A DNA stretch of 64,000 bases from Candidatus Villigracilis affinis (GTDB lineage Bacteria; Chloroflexota; Anaerolineae; Anaerolineales; Villigracilaceae). Shown one piece after another: positions 52,539 through 61,130 of this stretch. A program made the translations under genes and the position numbers. Each line of letters starts with the position of its first letter. The stretch's first letter is position 1. Location of the stretch: the NCBI GenBank assembly GCA_016718275.1, contig JADKEA010000002.1, forward strand, positions 79,191-143,190, given 5' to 3'. A model generated the notes under the pieces. It was not told the origin of the DNA. It worked only from the letters and a program-made list of their open reading frames with translations, and did no database searches.

Positions 52539-53735
52539 CTACTCGTATCGAAACCTCATTACACCAACTGTGAAAAATATCGCCGCAAAACCAAGCAAAA
52601 CGCCCGCCTCAGGGAGGATTTGCATGAGACCGCCGTTGCGCAAGATCAAATCCAAAAGACCTTGCATGGCCCAGGTGGTTGGCAGGATCTTGACAATGTT
52701 CTGAACCAAAGCGGGGAATAACTCCAGCGGATACCAACAGCCGCCCAGCAGCGACATCACCATGCCCATCATTATGCTCAGTCCGCTGGCTTGACCTTCC
52801 GTTTTGATGAAGGTTCCCATCGTGGTTCCGATGGCGCCAGCCGCGAGGGCCGCGCTGGTGAGAAGGACGAAGAGCGCCAGCGGCTCACGTCCCCAATTTA
52901 GGTCAAGCGCGAACATGCCGAACAGAATAAGCAGGGACATTTGAATTAACGCCATCACCACCTGCCCTGAGATGGTACCAAGCAAAAAGGTAGCTTTGCT
53001 GGTCGGCGTGGTGAGGATGCGGCGCAGAGTCCCTTGCTCGCGTTCATAGGCGAATAAAGCCGAGATGCCGAAAAGCGGAATGAACACCCAGGTGATCAAC
53101 TGTCCCGCAGATTGATTTGCGCGCGGGTCATACTCAACGTCGTCGGGCGTGTTGCCTTCAACGATGGTGACTCTTTCAGGTGCATCCTCTTGAATGGATT
53201 TTGCCAATTGCAGCGCTTCATTGAAGTAAGCCTGCTCATCTTCGAGCGATTCAAATGTCCCGCGAGATTTGGCTTCTTCCACAGCTGTATTTGCTGCATT
53301 GACCGCACTGCTAACCCGCCGAATGGCGGTTTGTACGGCACGCTCTGCAACTGAGGCATTCAGGTTATTGGGCTGCTGACGGAAATCCAATTGAGCGGTT
53401 CCATCTTGAATCGATTTCAAATCCAACCCAGCGGGGATGATCAAGACCACGGTGGCGCGGCGCGCATCGAATTCACTTTCGGCTTCTTCGAGCGACAATA
53501 CTTCAGGATTCACCGCAGAGGACCTGTCCAATTCGGCGACGATCTCTTGTGAAATCGGGGTGTTCGCCTGGTCTACGACAACGAGGCGAATGCGATTGTC
53601 ATCATCTCCTGATGGGGTTCCACCTGCCAGCAGCAACGTAAAGATTATGGGCAGAATGATGAAGAATATCAACTCCGCTGAAGTTGCAAAGCGGATAACA
53701 GCGTCCTTCCATGCGATGGCGAAAATCTTTTTCAT
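52539..53735 (-). CDS. ABC-2 type transporter permease 1
   Basis: The 398-residue protein has one N-terminal membrane helix (about 22-40, IFFIILPIIFTLLLAGG), a large extracellular domain (about 42-200) and five to six helices at the C-terminal half (LITWVFIPLFGISALFAYE, GTLRRILTTPTSKATFLLG). This is the ABC-2 exporter layout seen in YhgE/DrrB-like proteins. It forms a half of a channel with the neighbour at 53732. ATG overlaps the neighbour's stop (ATGA). Substrate unknown, perhaps lipid, polysaccharide or drug. Confidence 0.9.
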   Translation of the reverse strand: MKKIFAIAWKDAVIRFATSAELIFFIILPIIFTLLLAGGTPSGDDDNRIRLVVVDQANTPISQEIVAELDRSSAVNPEVLSLEEAESEFDARRATVVLIIPAGLDLKSIQDGTAQLDFRQQPNNLNASVAERAVQTAIRRVSSAVNAANTAVEEAKSRGTFESLEDEQAYFNEALQLAKSIQEDAPERVTIVEGNTPDDVEYDPRANQSAGQLITWVFIPLFGISALFAYEREQGTLRRILTTPTSKATFLLGTISGQVVMALIQMSLLILFGMFALDLNWGREPLALFVLLTSAALAAGAIGTTMGTFIKTEGQASGLSIMMGMVMSLLGGCWYPLELFPALVQNIVKILPTTWAMQGLLDLILRNGGLMQILPEAGVLLGFAAIFFTVGVMRFRYE

Positions 53736-54994
53736 TTCTGCACCAAATTCTTTTTGCCGAAGAGCACGACCGAGGTCAGGAACAAGATAATGCCCATCGT
53801 CAACAGGGCAGTGATCGGCGCGAAAAGATCGGCGAGCGTCCCGCCGAGTCCCAGGGTGGTAAATCCATCCAATGCCCAGGCGTTGGGGGTGATCTTGCTA
53901 AAGGTCTGCACGGCGAGCGGCATTTGTTCGAGGCTGATGAAACTGCCTCCCAGAATCCCAAAGATCAACATGATGGCCGAGCCAACATTGGCCACCTGCG
54001 CGGTCGTGCGTGCAAGCGCGGTGATGAGCATGCCCCAGCCCGTTGCCGCAAACACCGCGGCAAACACGAGCATGACTACACCAAAGCCATCGCCCCATTT
54101 CAGTTGAAAGAGAAGAGTTGTCGCGCCGATGAGAATGAGCATTTGCGCCGCGCCCGTGAGGAAGATGCCAAACACTTTACCTCCAAGGATCTGCATGGAA
54201 TTCGTTGGTGTAACCAGCATGCGCGGCAATGTGCCTTGTGCTTTTTCAGCGAGAATGGAACGCCCGCCATGGCTGACGGTGTACATCAAAAACATCAACG
54301 CCATGCCAGGCGCAAGATAAGCGAGGATGTCGAACTGCACCGCTTCGCCGTCTGCGGTGGTGGAGTTGAGTTTAATTGCCAGCGTGTCAACGTTGGGCGA
54401 ATTTTGCAAACGCTGCCCCATTTCGATCCCAGCCTGCTCTGCTTGTTCGGGTGTGATGCGGCCGCTGAGAATCATTTGCAAAATGGAAGTTTGTGCACTC
54501 ACTTGGCCTTCCTCCACGCGGCTGATGAATTCATCCACAATGGATTTGATAATGCCCGCGCTGGTGGGCCGTGATGGGTTGGCGTACACTTCGATCTGTA
54601 TCGCCTCGGGCTCATTGCCATTTGCGAAATCTGCCTGGGATGGAATGATGCTATTTGTGAATCCTTCCGGGATGATGATGGCAGCGGCGGATTTGTCTTC
54701 GTCTACCGATTGACGTGCCGCTTCGGGGCTGGACCCTGAAACTGGTTCGACCAATTCGGCAAGGTCCTGCGAACTGAATAGATCTTCCAGTGCGTTCCCC
54801 AATTCCTTTTTATCTAAATTAACAATGATTACGGGAATATCAGAAATTCCGCTGCTATTCCCGCTGAAACGCCCGGTGACGAGTCCCAGCCCGAGCGTGA
54901 GCGCGAACGGTGCGGCGAGCATGAAGATCAACGCGGCGCGGTCGCGGAAGGCGAGCCGCAGGTCTTTGATACCGATGATAAATGTTTTGAGCAT
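53732..54994 (-). CDS. ABC-2 type transporter permease 2
   Basis: The 420-residue product has the same design: N-terminal helix (about 22-42, AALIFMLAAPFALTLGLGL), an extracellular domain (about 50-230, with NLDKKELGNALEDLF) and a C-terminal membrane half with YLAPGMALMFLMYTVSHGGRS and LPRMLVTPTNSMQILGGK (in parts). It is a paralogue of the preceding permease and likely pairs with it and the ATPase at 55052. The gene follows the ATPase by 57 bases. Confidence 0.9.
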   Translation of the reverse strand: MLKTFIIGIKDLRLAFRDRAALIFMLAAPFALTLGLGLVTGRFSGNSSGISDIPVIIVNLDKKELGNALEDLFSSQDLAELVEPVSGSSPEAARQSVDEDKSAAAIIIPEGFTNSIIPSQADFANGNEPEAIQIEVYANPSRPTSAGIIKSIVDEFISRVEEGQVSAQTSILQMILSGRITPEQAEQAGIEMGQRLQNSPNVDTLAIKLNSTTADGEAVQFDILAYLAPGMALMFLMYTVSHGGRSILAEKAQGTLPRMLVTPTNSMQILGGKVFGIFLTGAAQMLILIGATTLLFQLKWGDGFGVVMLVFAAVFAATGWGMLITALARTTAQVANVGSAIMLIFGILGGSFISLEQMPLAVQTFSKITPNAWALDGFTTLGLGGTLADLFAPITALLTMGIILFLTSVVLFGKKNLVQK

Positions 54995-55051
54995 GAATAC
55001 TCCGTTTTGACGGTGGACAATGGACCGTTTTGTTCGGTCTGTGGTTTATCG

Positions 55052-55996
55052 TCAATCTCGCAGTGCGCGTCCCGTCAGATGCAAAAACACAGCTTCCAGA
55101 TTCGGCTCGCGGATATCAATGGAGTGGATCTTGATTCCGCGCTCGTTGGCTTTGGTCACCACAGCGGCAAGCACATCTTTTGCGGAAGGCGTGATGACTG
55201 ATATCTCAGTGTTGACTACATTGGCCTCAAGCACTTCCTTGATATCTCGAAATGCCTTTGCCAACGCTTCTGGGTCGTCATTTTCGCTGATGTGCAAAAT
55301 GAGGGTCTCCGTTTCGCCGACCTGTTTGGTCAGTTCTTTTTGGGTGCCGATGGCAATAAGTTGGCCATGGTCAATGATGCCCACTCGGTCAGAAAGTTCT
55401 TCGGCCTCTTCCATGTAATGCGTGGTGTAGAGCACAGTCATGCCCTGTTTGTTCAAATCCTTCACCGTATCCAGAATCGCGCGGCGGGATTGTGGGTCAA
55501 TGCCTACGGTGGGTTCGTCCATGAAGAGCAGCCTGGGTTTGTGGAGCAATCCAACGCCGATGTTGACGCGGCGTTTCATCCCGCCTGAGTAGGTTTTGAC
55601 GCGGTCCTTCGCTTTGTCGGTCAGGCCGATCTGCCCCAGCACTTCATCCACGCGGCTGGCAAGGGACTTGCCGCTTAACCCGTACATTTGCCCCCAAAAG
55701 ATGAGATTTTCTTTCGCAGTCAGGTCTTCATACAGGGCGAGGTCTTGCGGCACCACACCGATGATGTTGCGAACGCCCATTGGGTCTTTACTGATGGAAT
55801 GCCCGCCGATGGTGGCATCTCCTGAAGTGGGCGTGTATAAAGTGGAGAGCATCGAGATGGTGGTCGTTTTCCCTGCACCGTTGGGGCCGAGCAGGCTGAA
55901 GATTTCACCCTCTGCGATTTCAAATGAAACGCCTTTTACGGCTTGAAAATCGCCGTAGTTTTTGACGAGGTTTTTTACTTCGAGAATATTAGGCAT
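55052..55996 (-). CDS. ABC transporter ATP-binding protein (ABC-2 exporter)
   Basis: The 314-residue ATPase has Walker A GPNGAGKTT, the signature YSGGMKRRVNIGVGLLHKP, Walker B LLFMDEPTVGIDPQSRR and a C-terminal DrrA-like extension (about 220-314). It powers the two ABC-2 permeases that follow on the same strand. ATG at 55996 is chosen because AGGAGG lies five bases before it. The family includes antibiotic and daunorubicin exporters, but no resistance or biosynthetic genes lie near. Confidence 0.95.
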   Translation of the reverse strand: MPNILEVKNLVKNYGDFQAVKGVSFEIAEGEIFSLLGPNGAGKTTTISMLSTLYTPTSGDATIGGHSISKDPMGVRNIIGVVPQDLALYEDLTAKENLIFWGQMYGLSGKSLASRVDEVLGQIGLTDKAKDRVKTYSGGMKRRVNIGVGLLHKPRLLFMDEPTVGIDPQSRRAILDTVKDLNKQGMTVLYTTHYMEEAEELSDRVGIIDHGQLIAIGTQKELTKQVGETETLILHISENDDPEALAKAFRDIKEVLEANVVNTEISVITPSAKDVLAAVVTKANERGIKIHSIDIREPNLEAVFLHLTGRALRD

Positions 55997-56037
55997 GATG
56001 CCTCCTGAAAACAAAGTAGAACAGCAAGGTAAGCTTC

Positions 56038-57117
56038 TTAATCGATTCTATTGTAACGTTTAAGCACTTCTCGCACTCCATCGTGCGGCAATGCCTTGGC
56101 ATCCACTTCGTTGTGACCTTTCATGTCTTTCGCGGCAACCATGGCATTGATAATGGCTTCTTCGGTCGCGTATGCCGTTGCAGAGAGAATCGGGTCGATG
56201 TTGTTGTTCGATAAAGCCTGAATATCTGATACACCCATTTCACCCTCATGCGCGGCCTGTGGGTTGGCGGTGGAAAAGGCCAGAAAAATATCGCCAGAAC
56301 CGTTACCGCCCAAACTGCCTGTCCGCGCCATGCCGATGGTGGCGCGTTTTGCCAGGCGTTTCAGTTGATGCGGCAGCACAGGCGCATCGGTTGCGACAAT
56401 GACGATCAATGAACCGTCATCCTGCTTGAATGGATTTTCTCCGTTCGTGAATGGCGCACCGTCTTTGAAATATTGTCCCATGGGCGTTCCTGCAATCGTC
56501 AGTTGATAGCGCCTGCCGAAGTTGGCCTGCACCAGTACACCCACTGTCCAGCCGCCAAGTTTTGCAGGCAGTTTGCGTGAGGACGTGCCCGTTCCACCCT
56601 TGAATTCGTAGCACAGCATCCCCGTTCCGCCGCCCACGTTGCCTTCTTCGATCGCGCCGCCTTTTGAGGAATCCAAGGCTTGCATCACGTGCTTTTCATT
56701 TACATGAAACCCGTTCATATCGTTCAGCCAACCGTCAGCGGTTTCTGCAACCACGGGGCAGGACCACTTCTGATATAAGGCGTCGTTTTTTACCTGCCAT
56801 GCCACAATGGCATCGCGCACAACACCGACGCTGTGGGTATTTGTAATCCCGATCGGGCCTTCGAGCATACCGCCTTCTTCGATCCATGCTGCGCCTGTCA
56901 TCTCACCGTTTCCGTTAAACGAATGGACACCTGCGTAAACAGGGGTATGGTCTTTATTTCCGCGCGGGTGGATGATGGTCACACCTGTCCGCGCGGAAGG
57001 GCCTTCGATCACAGTGGTATATCCAACGGTCACGTTTGAAACGTCTGTGATCGCGTTATTTTCTCCTGTGGCTCCCTCAAACGGAATCCCCAGATCCCTT
57101 GCTCGTGGTTTTGTCAT
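56038..57117 (-). CDS. P1 family peptidase (DmpA-like)
   Basis: The 359-residue protein is a self-processing Ntn-type aminopeptidase of the P1 (DmpA/BapA) family. Family segments are ITDVSNVTVGYTTV, GAAWIEEGGMLEGPIGITNTHSVG (in part), EEGNVGGGTGMLCYEF and FKGGTGTSSRKL, where the Ser after GT is the expected nucleophile and cleavage point. The enzymes release N-terminal D- or L-amino acids or beta-amino acids from peptides. Translationally coupled (ATGA) to the ATP-grasp gene upstream, an unusual pairing of a ligase fold and a peptidase. Confidence 0.92.
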   Translation of the reverse strand: MTKPRARDLGIPFEGATGENNAITDVSNVTVGYTTVIEGPSARTGVTIIHPRGNKDHTPVYAGVHSFNGNGEMTGAAWIEEGGMLEGPIGITNTHSVGVVRDAIVAWQVKNDALYQKWSCPVVAETADGWLNDMNGFHVNEKHVMQALDSSKGGAIEEGNVGGGTGMLCYEFKGGTGTSSRKLPAKLGGWTVGVLVQANFGRRYQLTIAGTPMGQYFKDGAPFTNGENPFKQDDGSLIVIVATDAPVLPHQLKRLAKRATIGMARTGSLGGNGSGDIFLAFSTANPQAAHEGEMGVSDIQALSNNNIDPILSATAYATEEAIINAMVAAKDMKGHNEVDAKALPHDGVREVLKRYNRID

Positions 57118-57995
57118 ACATTCTCCTTTGCGATTTTTACCAGTTGCCTGGTGATGCTTTCCATGATCTCGTCGGGTACGCCATCCATTGCCTGGCTTTG
57201 AACGCGGGTGTCGATCTCATCGTTGACATAATCCACGACGATGAATTCGTCAGCGAGAGCGATCTCTGTTGAAAACCAATCCAGTTTGCAGATGGATGCG
57301 ATGCGCTTCGTGATTTCCCGCAGCCTGCCCAGGCGATGCTGAGACTCATCCTGCGCCGTGACATGGGAGTAGATGTGTGTTTCTGTATCCCACCAGCATG
57401 GGTGGGTCTCGCCATTGGCATAAAAGACGCGGAACCATGCGGGCGTGTCATCGAGGATGCGCGGCGTGACGTGCGCCTGAATTAAATATTTCTGTTCGGG
57501 GAATTCCATGCGCGCATGCAGTATCTGTTCTATTGAATTTGCGCCGATAATGACTCCCTCGCCGCCGCCGCCATTCGAGGGCTTGATGACAAAATTTTCG
57601 CCCAGCGGCGTGAGGTCGATTTGCGGAATGACAGGTTGTTCGAGAAATGGCGCCAGCAGAATTGTGTAGGGCGTGTGCAGCCCGGCGTTAATCAACTCGA
57701 GGTGCATGGTGGCTTTGTCCTCAGACCACGCGGATACCTCGGCGGGATTGATGCGACGTACGCCAAATTCCCGTGCCCAGCGGGGAATCGGGTCAAAGAT
57801 CGCCTCTCCCTGCCCGCGATGGAGCAGGGTTTTAAAGGTGGTCACACCCTTGTACAAAGCTGTGATGGATTCGAGCAGGTTGTCGGGCTTGATCTGCCAG
57901 AACGAGATGCCTTCTTCAATACAGGCTCGTTCCACCATTCCAACAAAGACATCGTCATATTCCCAATACCAGGGCAGACATAAATCGTAGCGCAT
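57114..57995 (-). CDS. ATP-grasp-like protein of unknown function
   Basis: The 293-residue protein has the features of an ATP-grasp fold: FVIKPSNGGGGEGVIIG (ATP-binding loop, about 150-170), YLIQAHVTPRILDDTPAWFRVFY and a C-terminal DWFSTEIALADEFIVVDYVND with the metal-binding acidic residues. ATP-grasp ligases join a carboxylate to an amine or thiol. It begins MRYDLCLPWYWEYDD at 57995, chosen because a promoter (58033-58005) places transcription start there; a longer start at 58040 has only a weak ribosome site. Coupled to the P1 peptidase gene, so both may make and cut one peptide class. Confidence 0.75.
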   Translation of the reverse strand: MRYDLCLPWYWEYDDVFVGMVERACIEEGISFWQIKPDNLLESITALYKGVTTFKTLLHRGQGEAIFDPIPRWAREFGVRRINPAEVSAWSEDKATMHLELINAGLHTPYTILLAPFLEQPVIPQIDLTPLGENFVIKPSNGGGGEGVIIGANSIEQILHARMEFPEQKYLIQAHVTPRILDDTPAWFRVFYANGETHPCWWDTETHIYSHVTAQDESQHRLGRLREITKRIASICKLDWFSTEIALADEFIVVDYVNDEIDTRVQSQAMDGVPDEIMESITRQLVKIAKENV

Positions 57996-58004
57996 AGAGA
58001 GGGA

Positions 58005-58033
58005 ATTATAAGGGGTTGTTTCTGGCTTGTCGA
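58005..58033 (-). promoter_or_regulatory. promoter of the ATP-grasp/P1 peptidase operon
   Basis: On the minus strand TCGACA (58033-58028), 17 bases and TATAAT (58010-58005). The TATAAT ends nine bases before the ATG at 57995, so the transcript would have a leader of only a few bases. Confidence 0.62.
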
Positions 58034-58120
58034 AGGACATTCGACTTTTTACCTTTGGTCTTTTAACCGCATATTTCACTGGTAAAATGAGCGCATTAAT
58101 TCTCGAAAAGGACAAACTAA

Positions 58121-58612
58121 ATGAGCAAAGATACAGTGCAGGACGGTCTGGTTGTTTCGATGGACTACAAATTAACCGTGGATGGCGACGTGTTGGATTC
58201 GTCCGACCAGGCGGGTCCCTTGCAATTTCTTGTGGGCTATGGGAATATCATCCCAGGCCTTGAGAAGGAAATGATGGGGATGAAGATCGGCGACAGCAAG
58301 GATGTGGTGGTTCAGCCCGAGGATGGCTACGGTGAATTTGACGAAGAGGCCTTCATGGATGTGCCCCGCAGCGAATTCCCCGGTGATATGCAGCTTGAAG
58401 AAGGCATGGAGTTGCACGTGACGGATGAGGATGGGAATCATCAGGCCGCCTACGTTGCCAGCTTTGATAAGGAATCTGTCCGCCTTGATTTCAATCACCC
58501 GCTGGCAGGCGCGGAATTATCCTTCTATGTGAAGGTGGTTGCGCTGCGCGATCCTACGGAAGAAGAGCTGGATCATGGTCATGTTCACGAAGAAGGACAC
58601 GATCACCACTAA
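58121..58612 (+). CDS. FKBP-type peptidyl-prolyl isomerase, SlyD-like
   Basis: The 163-residue protein has an FKBP domain with an IF insert: LTVDGDVLDSSDQAGPLQFLVG, GNIIPGLEKEMMGMKIG (in part), VVQPEDGYGEFDEEAF, then the insert and GAELSFYVKVVALRDPTEEEL. The C-terminus is His-rich (HGHVHEEGHDHH), as in SlyD, which binds nickel. It assists protein folding by cis-trans proline isomerisation. AAAAGGAC precedes the ATG. Confidence 0.93.
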   Translation: MSKDTVQDGLVVSMDYKLTVDGDVLDSSDQAGPLQFLVGYGNIIPGLEKEMMGMKIGDSKDVVVQPEDGYGEFDEEAFMDVPRSEFPGDMQLEEGMELHVTDEDGNHQAAYVASFDKESVRLDFNHPLAGAELSFYVKVVALRDPTEEELDHGHVHEEGHDHH

Positions 58613-58624
58613 GTCGGTTGAGAT

Positions 58625-58656
58625 AAAAACGCTGAAGCCTAGGCTTCAGCGTTTTT
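58625..58656. terminator. bidirectional terminator
   Basis: AAAAACGCTGAAGCC and GGCTTCAGCGTTTTT form a perfect 15-base-pair stem. It overlaps the last codons and stop of the DedA gene. Confidence 0.9.
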
Positions 58657-59247
58657 GTATGCTTCCTTTTTGCCTGCTTTTTGCATGATGATGACCTGCC
58701 TGATGCCAAACCCGATGATCACCAACCCCAATACCAAACCGCCAAAGTTTGACAGGAAATCGTTGACCAATTCCCATTGACTGCCGAACATGTAGCCCAG
58801 GCCGCCATACAACAGAATCCAAACTGATTCACCTGCGATATCGTAGGCCATGAAGTGTGAGAATTTGTATCCACTGCCGCCTGCGATCAGGTTTGTGGGA
58901 ATGGCAACGGCGGTAATGAGCCAGCGTGTCAGGAAGATCGTCAAGCCTGCATGCTGTTGGAAGGAGTTCTTCGCATTGAGCCAGAGGGTTGAATTCTCAA
59001 AACGTTTTTGAGCCCAGTCTTTTGCGTAATGTCCTATGCTGAAACTGAGGGTGTCTCCGGCAAGTGCGCCCACGAGCCCGATAACGGCTGTGGTGGCCCA
59101 GGGGAGAATTCCCTGCTGGCTGAAGGCGCCTGCTGCAATGACCACAACCGACGCGCCAACGGGAAATCCCAGCGCGCCGAGGAAGAGGATCAACCCGACG
59201 AGTGGCGTGCCGAAATTAATAACTTGTGTAAGAAAAAATTCAGACAT
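58639..59247 (-). CDS. DedA-family membrane protein
   Basis: The 202-residue protein has about five membrane helices and DedA features: LGFPVGASVVVIAAGAFSQQG, GDTLSFSIGHYAKD, and the FLTRWLITAVAIPTNLIAGGS segment that corresponds to the conserved Arg-containing re-entrant loop. DedA/VTT proteins move lipids between membrane leaflets or support proton-motive force. The start follows the 59257 gene by nine bases with no clear ribosome site, so translation is probably coupled. Confidence 0.9.
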   Translation of the reverse strand: MSEFFLTQVINFGTPLVGLILFLGALGFPVGASVVVIAAGAFSQQGILPWATTAVIGLVGALAGDTLSFSIGHYAKDWAQKRFENSTLWLNAKNSFQQHAGLTIFLTRWLITAVAIPTNLIAGGSGYKFSHFMAYDIAGESVWILLYGGLGYMFGSQWELVNDFLSNFGGLVLGLVIIGFGIRQVIIMQKAGKKEAYKNAEA

Positions 59248-59256
59248 GATGAACTG

Positions 59257-59655
59257 CTAAGGCGCTGCCGGTGGTGTGGGACCAGTTGGCGGCTGGGGAA
59301 GATTCGTTTGTACGGTCGCCTTAATCAGATCGAGGACGTATCCATCCTGATCTGGGAAATATTCCTCGTTTATATCCTTGAGGCTTTTTTCGAAATTCGA
59401 ATTCGGAGAAATATCCAGTGCTTCAAAGAGGATTCTTTCAGGGACAGCGTAGGTATGTGAAATAAATTTAACGGTCATCCAATCACGGATCAGTTCGACA
59501 TCGGTTTCCACTTCACCGCGGGGAGGAGGACGATGACCGTCGAATTTCCTGAAGGCACGTGCGACACGCATTCCAAAGAAAGCGGTAAACAGTACGCCGA
59601 GAATGATGAGTCCAATAACCAGCGCTTTTTGTTTTGGATTCGTATTTGCCGCCAT
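59257..59655 (-). CDS. small membrane-anchored protein of unknown function
   Basis: A 132-residue product with an N-terminal membrane helix (about 12-32, LVIGLIILGVLFTAFFGM), an alpha-helical domain (about 45-115) with WMTVKFISHTYAVPERILFEAL, and a Pro-rich tail. The domain resembles the two helical repeats in the protein at 39291-40064 (compare the spacing of TFGDVEKNFGIPAVVLAQAF). AAGGATTAATC precedes the ATG. Its function is unknown; it lies between obg and the DedA gene in one transcript. Confidence 0.75.
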   Translation of the reverse strand: MAANTNPKQKALVIGLIILGVLFTAFFGMRVARAFRKFDGHRPPPRGEVETDVELIRDWMTVKFISHTYAVPERILFEALDISPNSNFEKSLKDINEEYFPDQDGYVLDLIKATVQTNLPQPPTGPTPPAAP

Positions 59656-59661
59656 GGATGA

Positions 59662-60924
59662 TTAATCCTTCCACTCCAGTTCAAAACTGCCGATGAAAAC
59701 CGTATCGCCTTCTTCGATGCCTGCCTCGCGCAGGGCGTTATCCACGCCGAGCCTTTCCAAAAGTTTTTGGAAGCGGCGCAGGGAGCCATCGTGTTCAAAA
59801 TAGGTCATCTTTGCGGAACGCTCGATGGCGACGCCTGTGACACGCCAGTTTCCGTCGTCTTCACGCGTGACCTCGAATACATTCGGGTCGACATCGGGTT
59901 TGTACACGGGCAGCGTTTCTTCCACTTCTTCAATGGGCATATCAGCCAGTTTTTGGTGCGCGGCGATCAGGATATCGCGGGTGTTCGTACGCGCCATGGC
60001 GGAGAGGGTGAATAACTCGATCTTCTTCTTTTTGAAACTGGCCTTGATGGTTTTCAATCGTTCCTGCACATCGGGCTGATCGATTTTGTTCAGAGCCACA
60101 ATCTGCGGTTTCTTGGCAAGGTTGGGGTCAAAGAGCGCCAGCTCATTGTTGATCTGCGTAAAGTCTGCAAGCGGATCTTCAGACTGCCCATCAATCATAT
60201 GAATGAGCACGCGTGTGCGTTGAATGTGACGTAAAAAGTCGTGGCCCAAGCCTGCGCCTTCTGCGGCACCTTCGATCAAACCCGGGATGTCCGCCATTAC
60301 GACGGTTGTATCCTCGTCGATCTTTGCCACGCCGAGGTTGGGTTCAAGCGTGGTGAATGGATAATCGCCGATCTTCGGCTTTGCATTGGTGAGCGCCGCA
60401 AGCAGGGTGGATTTTCCCGCATTAGGCAGGCCAATGATTCCAATATCGGCAATAAGTTTGAGTTCGAGACGGATCATTTTTTCTTCGTGCGGTTCGCCCC
60501 GTTCCGCTGTGCGCGGCGCCTGATTACGCGATGTGGCGTAATGCTGGTTGCCGAGTCCGCCGCGGCCGCCTTTGCATACCTGAAGCTGCTGGCCCGGCGT
60601 CGTGAGGTCGCCAAGTAGATCGCCTGTTTCGGCATCATACAGGATCGTGCCGGGAGGGACATAAATGATGAGGTCCTTGCCGCCGCGACCCGTCATTTGC
60701 GAGCCGCCCCCATTTTTCCCTGGGTCTGCGGCGAACTTCTCGTTCGGTCGAAATGCAGAAAGAGTATTAAGTGTGGCCTTCACTTCAAAAATGACATTAC
60801 CGCCTCTACCGCCGTCGCCGCCATCGGGACCGCCCAGCGGGACAAATTTCTCGCGGCGGAAATGTACCATGCCATCGCCGCCCTTGCCTGATTTTACGTG
60901 GATTGTTACGTGATCTATAAACAT
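59662..60924 (-). CDS. obg: GTPase Obg/CgtA
   Basis: The 420-residue protein has the three Obg parts: the Gly-rich Obg fold (about 1-158, SGKGGDG, GGDGGRGGNV), a G domain (about 159-330) with GLPNAGKST, the switch TTLEPNLG, DIPGLIEGA and NKID, and a C-terminal OCT domain (about 340-420) with EHDGSLRRFQKLLERLGVD (in part). Obg is an essential ribosome-associated GTPase involved in 50S assembly and stress response. ATG at 60924 is preferred; TATAATAGGAGC sits just before it. Confidence 0.97.
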   Translation of the reverse strand: MFIDHVTIHVKSGKGGDGMVHFRREKFVPLGGPDGGDGGRGGNVIFEVKATLNTLSAFRPNEKFAADPGKNGGGSQMTGRGGKDLIIYVPPGTILYDAETGDLLGDLTTPGQQLQVCKGGRGGLGNQHYATSRNQAPRTAERGEPHEEKMIRLELKLIADIGIIGLPNAGKSTLLAALTNAKPKIGDYPFTTLEPNLGVAKIDEDTTVVMADIPGLIEGAAEGAGLGHDFLRHIQRTRVLIHMIDGQSEDPLADFTQINNELALFDPNLAKKPQIVALNKIDQPDVQERLKTIKASFKKKKIELFTLSAMARTNTRDILIAAHQKLADMPIEEVEETLPVYKPDVDPNVFEVTREDDGNWRVTGVAIERSAKMTYFEHDGSLRRFQKLLERLGVDNALREAGIEEGDTVFIGSFELEWKD

Positions 60925-60930
60925 GCTCCT

Positions 60931-60936
60931 ATTATA
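60931..60936 (-). promoter_or_regulatory. -10 hexamer next to the obg start
   Basis: TATAAT, then AGGAGC, then ATG. The six bases could be read as either a ribosome site or the gap of a leaderless promoter. A clear -35 is not seen. Confidence 0.42.
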
Positions 60937-61130
60937 ACGGGTGGACTGGCTGGAACGGGTCTGGCTTGCATAAACCCTGTAAACGGACGAATTTCCTCTT
61001 TTCCCGGGAAAGTGTGGAAAAACACTGCCTAAAACTGTTATGTCCTTACAATGATATTTCGGTGTGATGTGATGATAATCAGGGACAGTAAGAGGATGCA
61101 GTTCTGTATGCCCCAACCAAGAGACGATCC

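Noticed and set aside
52539..55996. ABC-2 exporter as an antibiotic-resistance or bacteriocin island
   Set aside because: No biosynthetic, immunity or mobile genes flank it; codon use looks like that of its neighbours.
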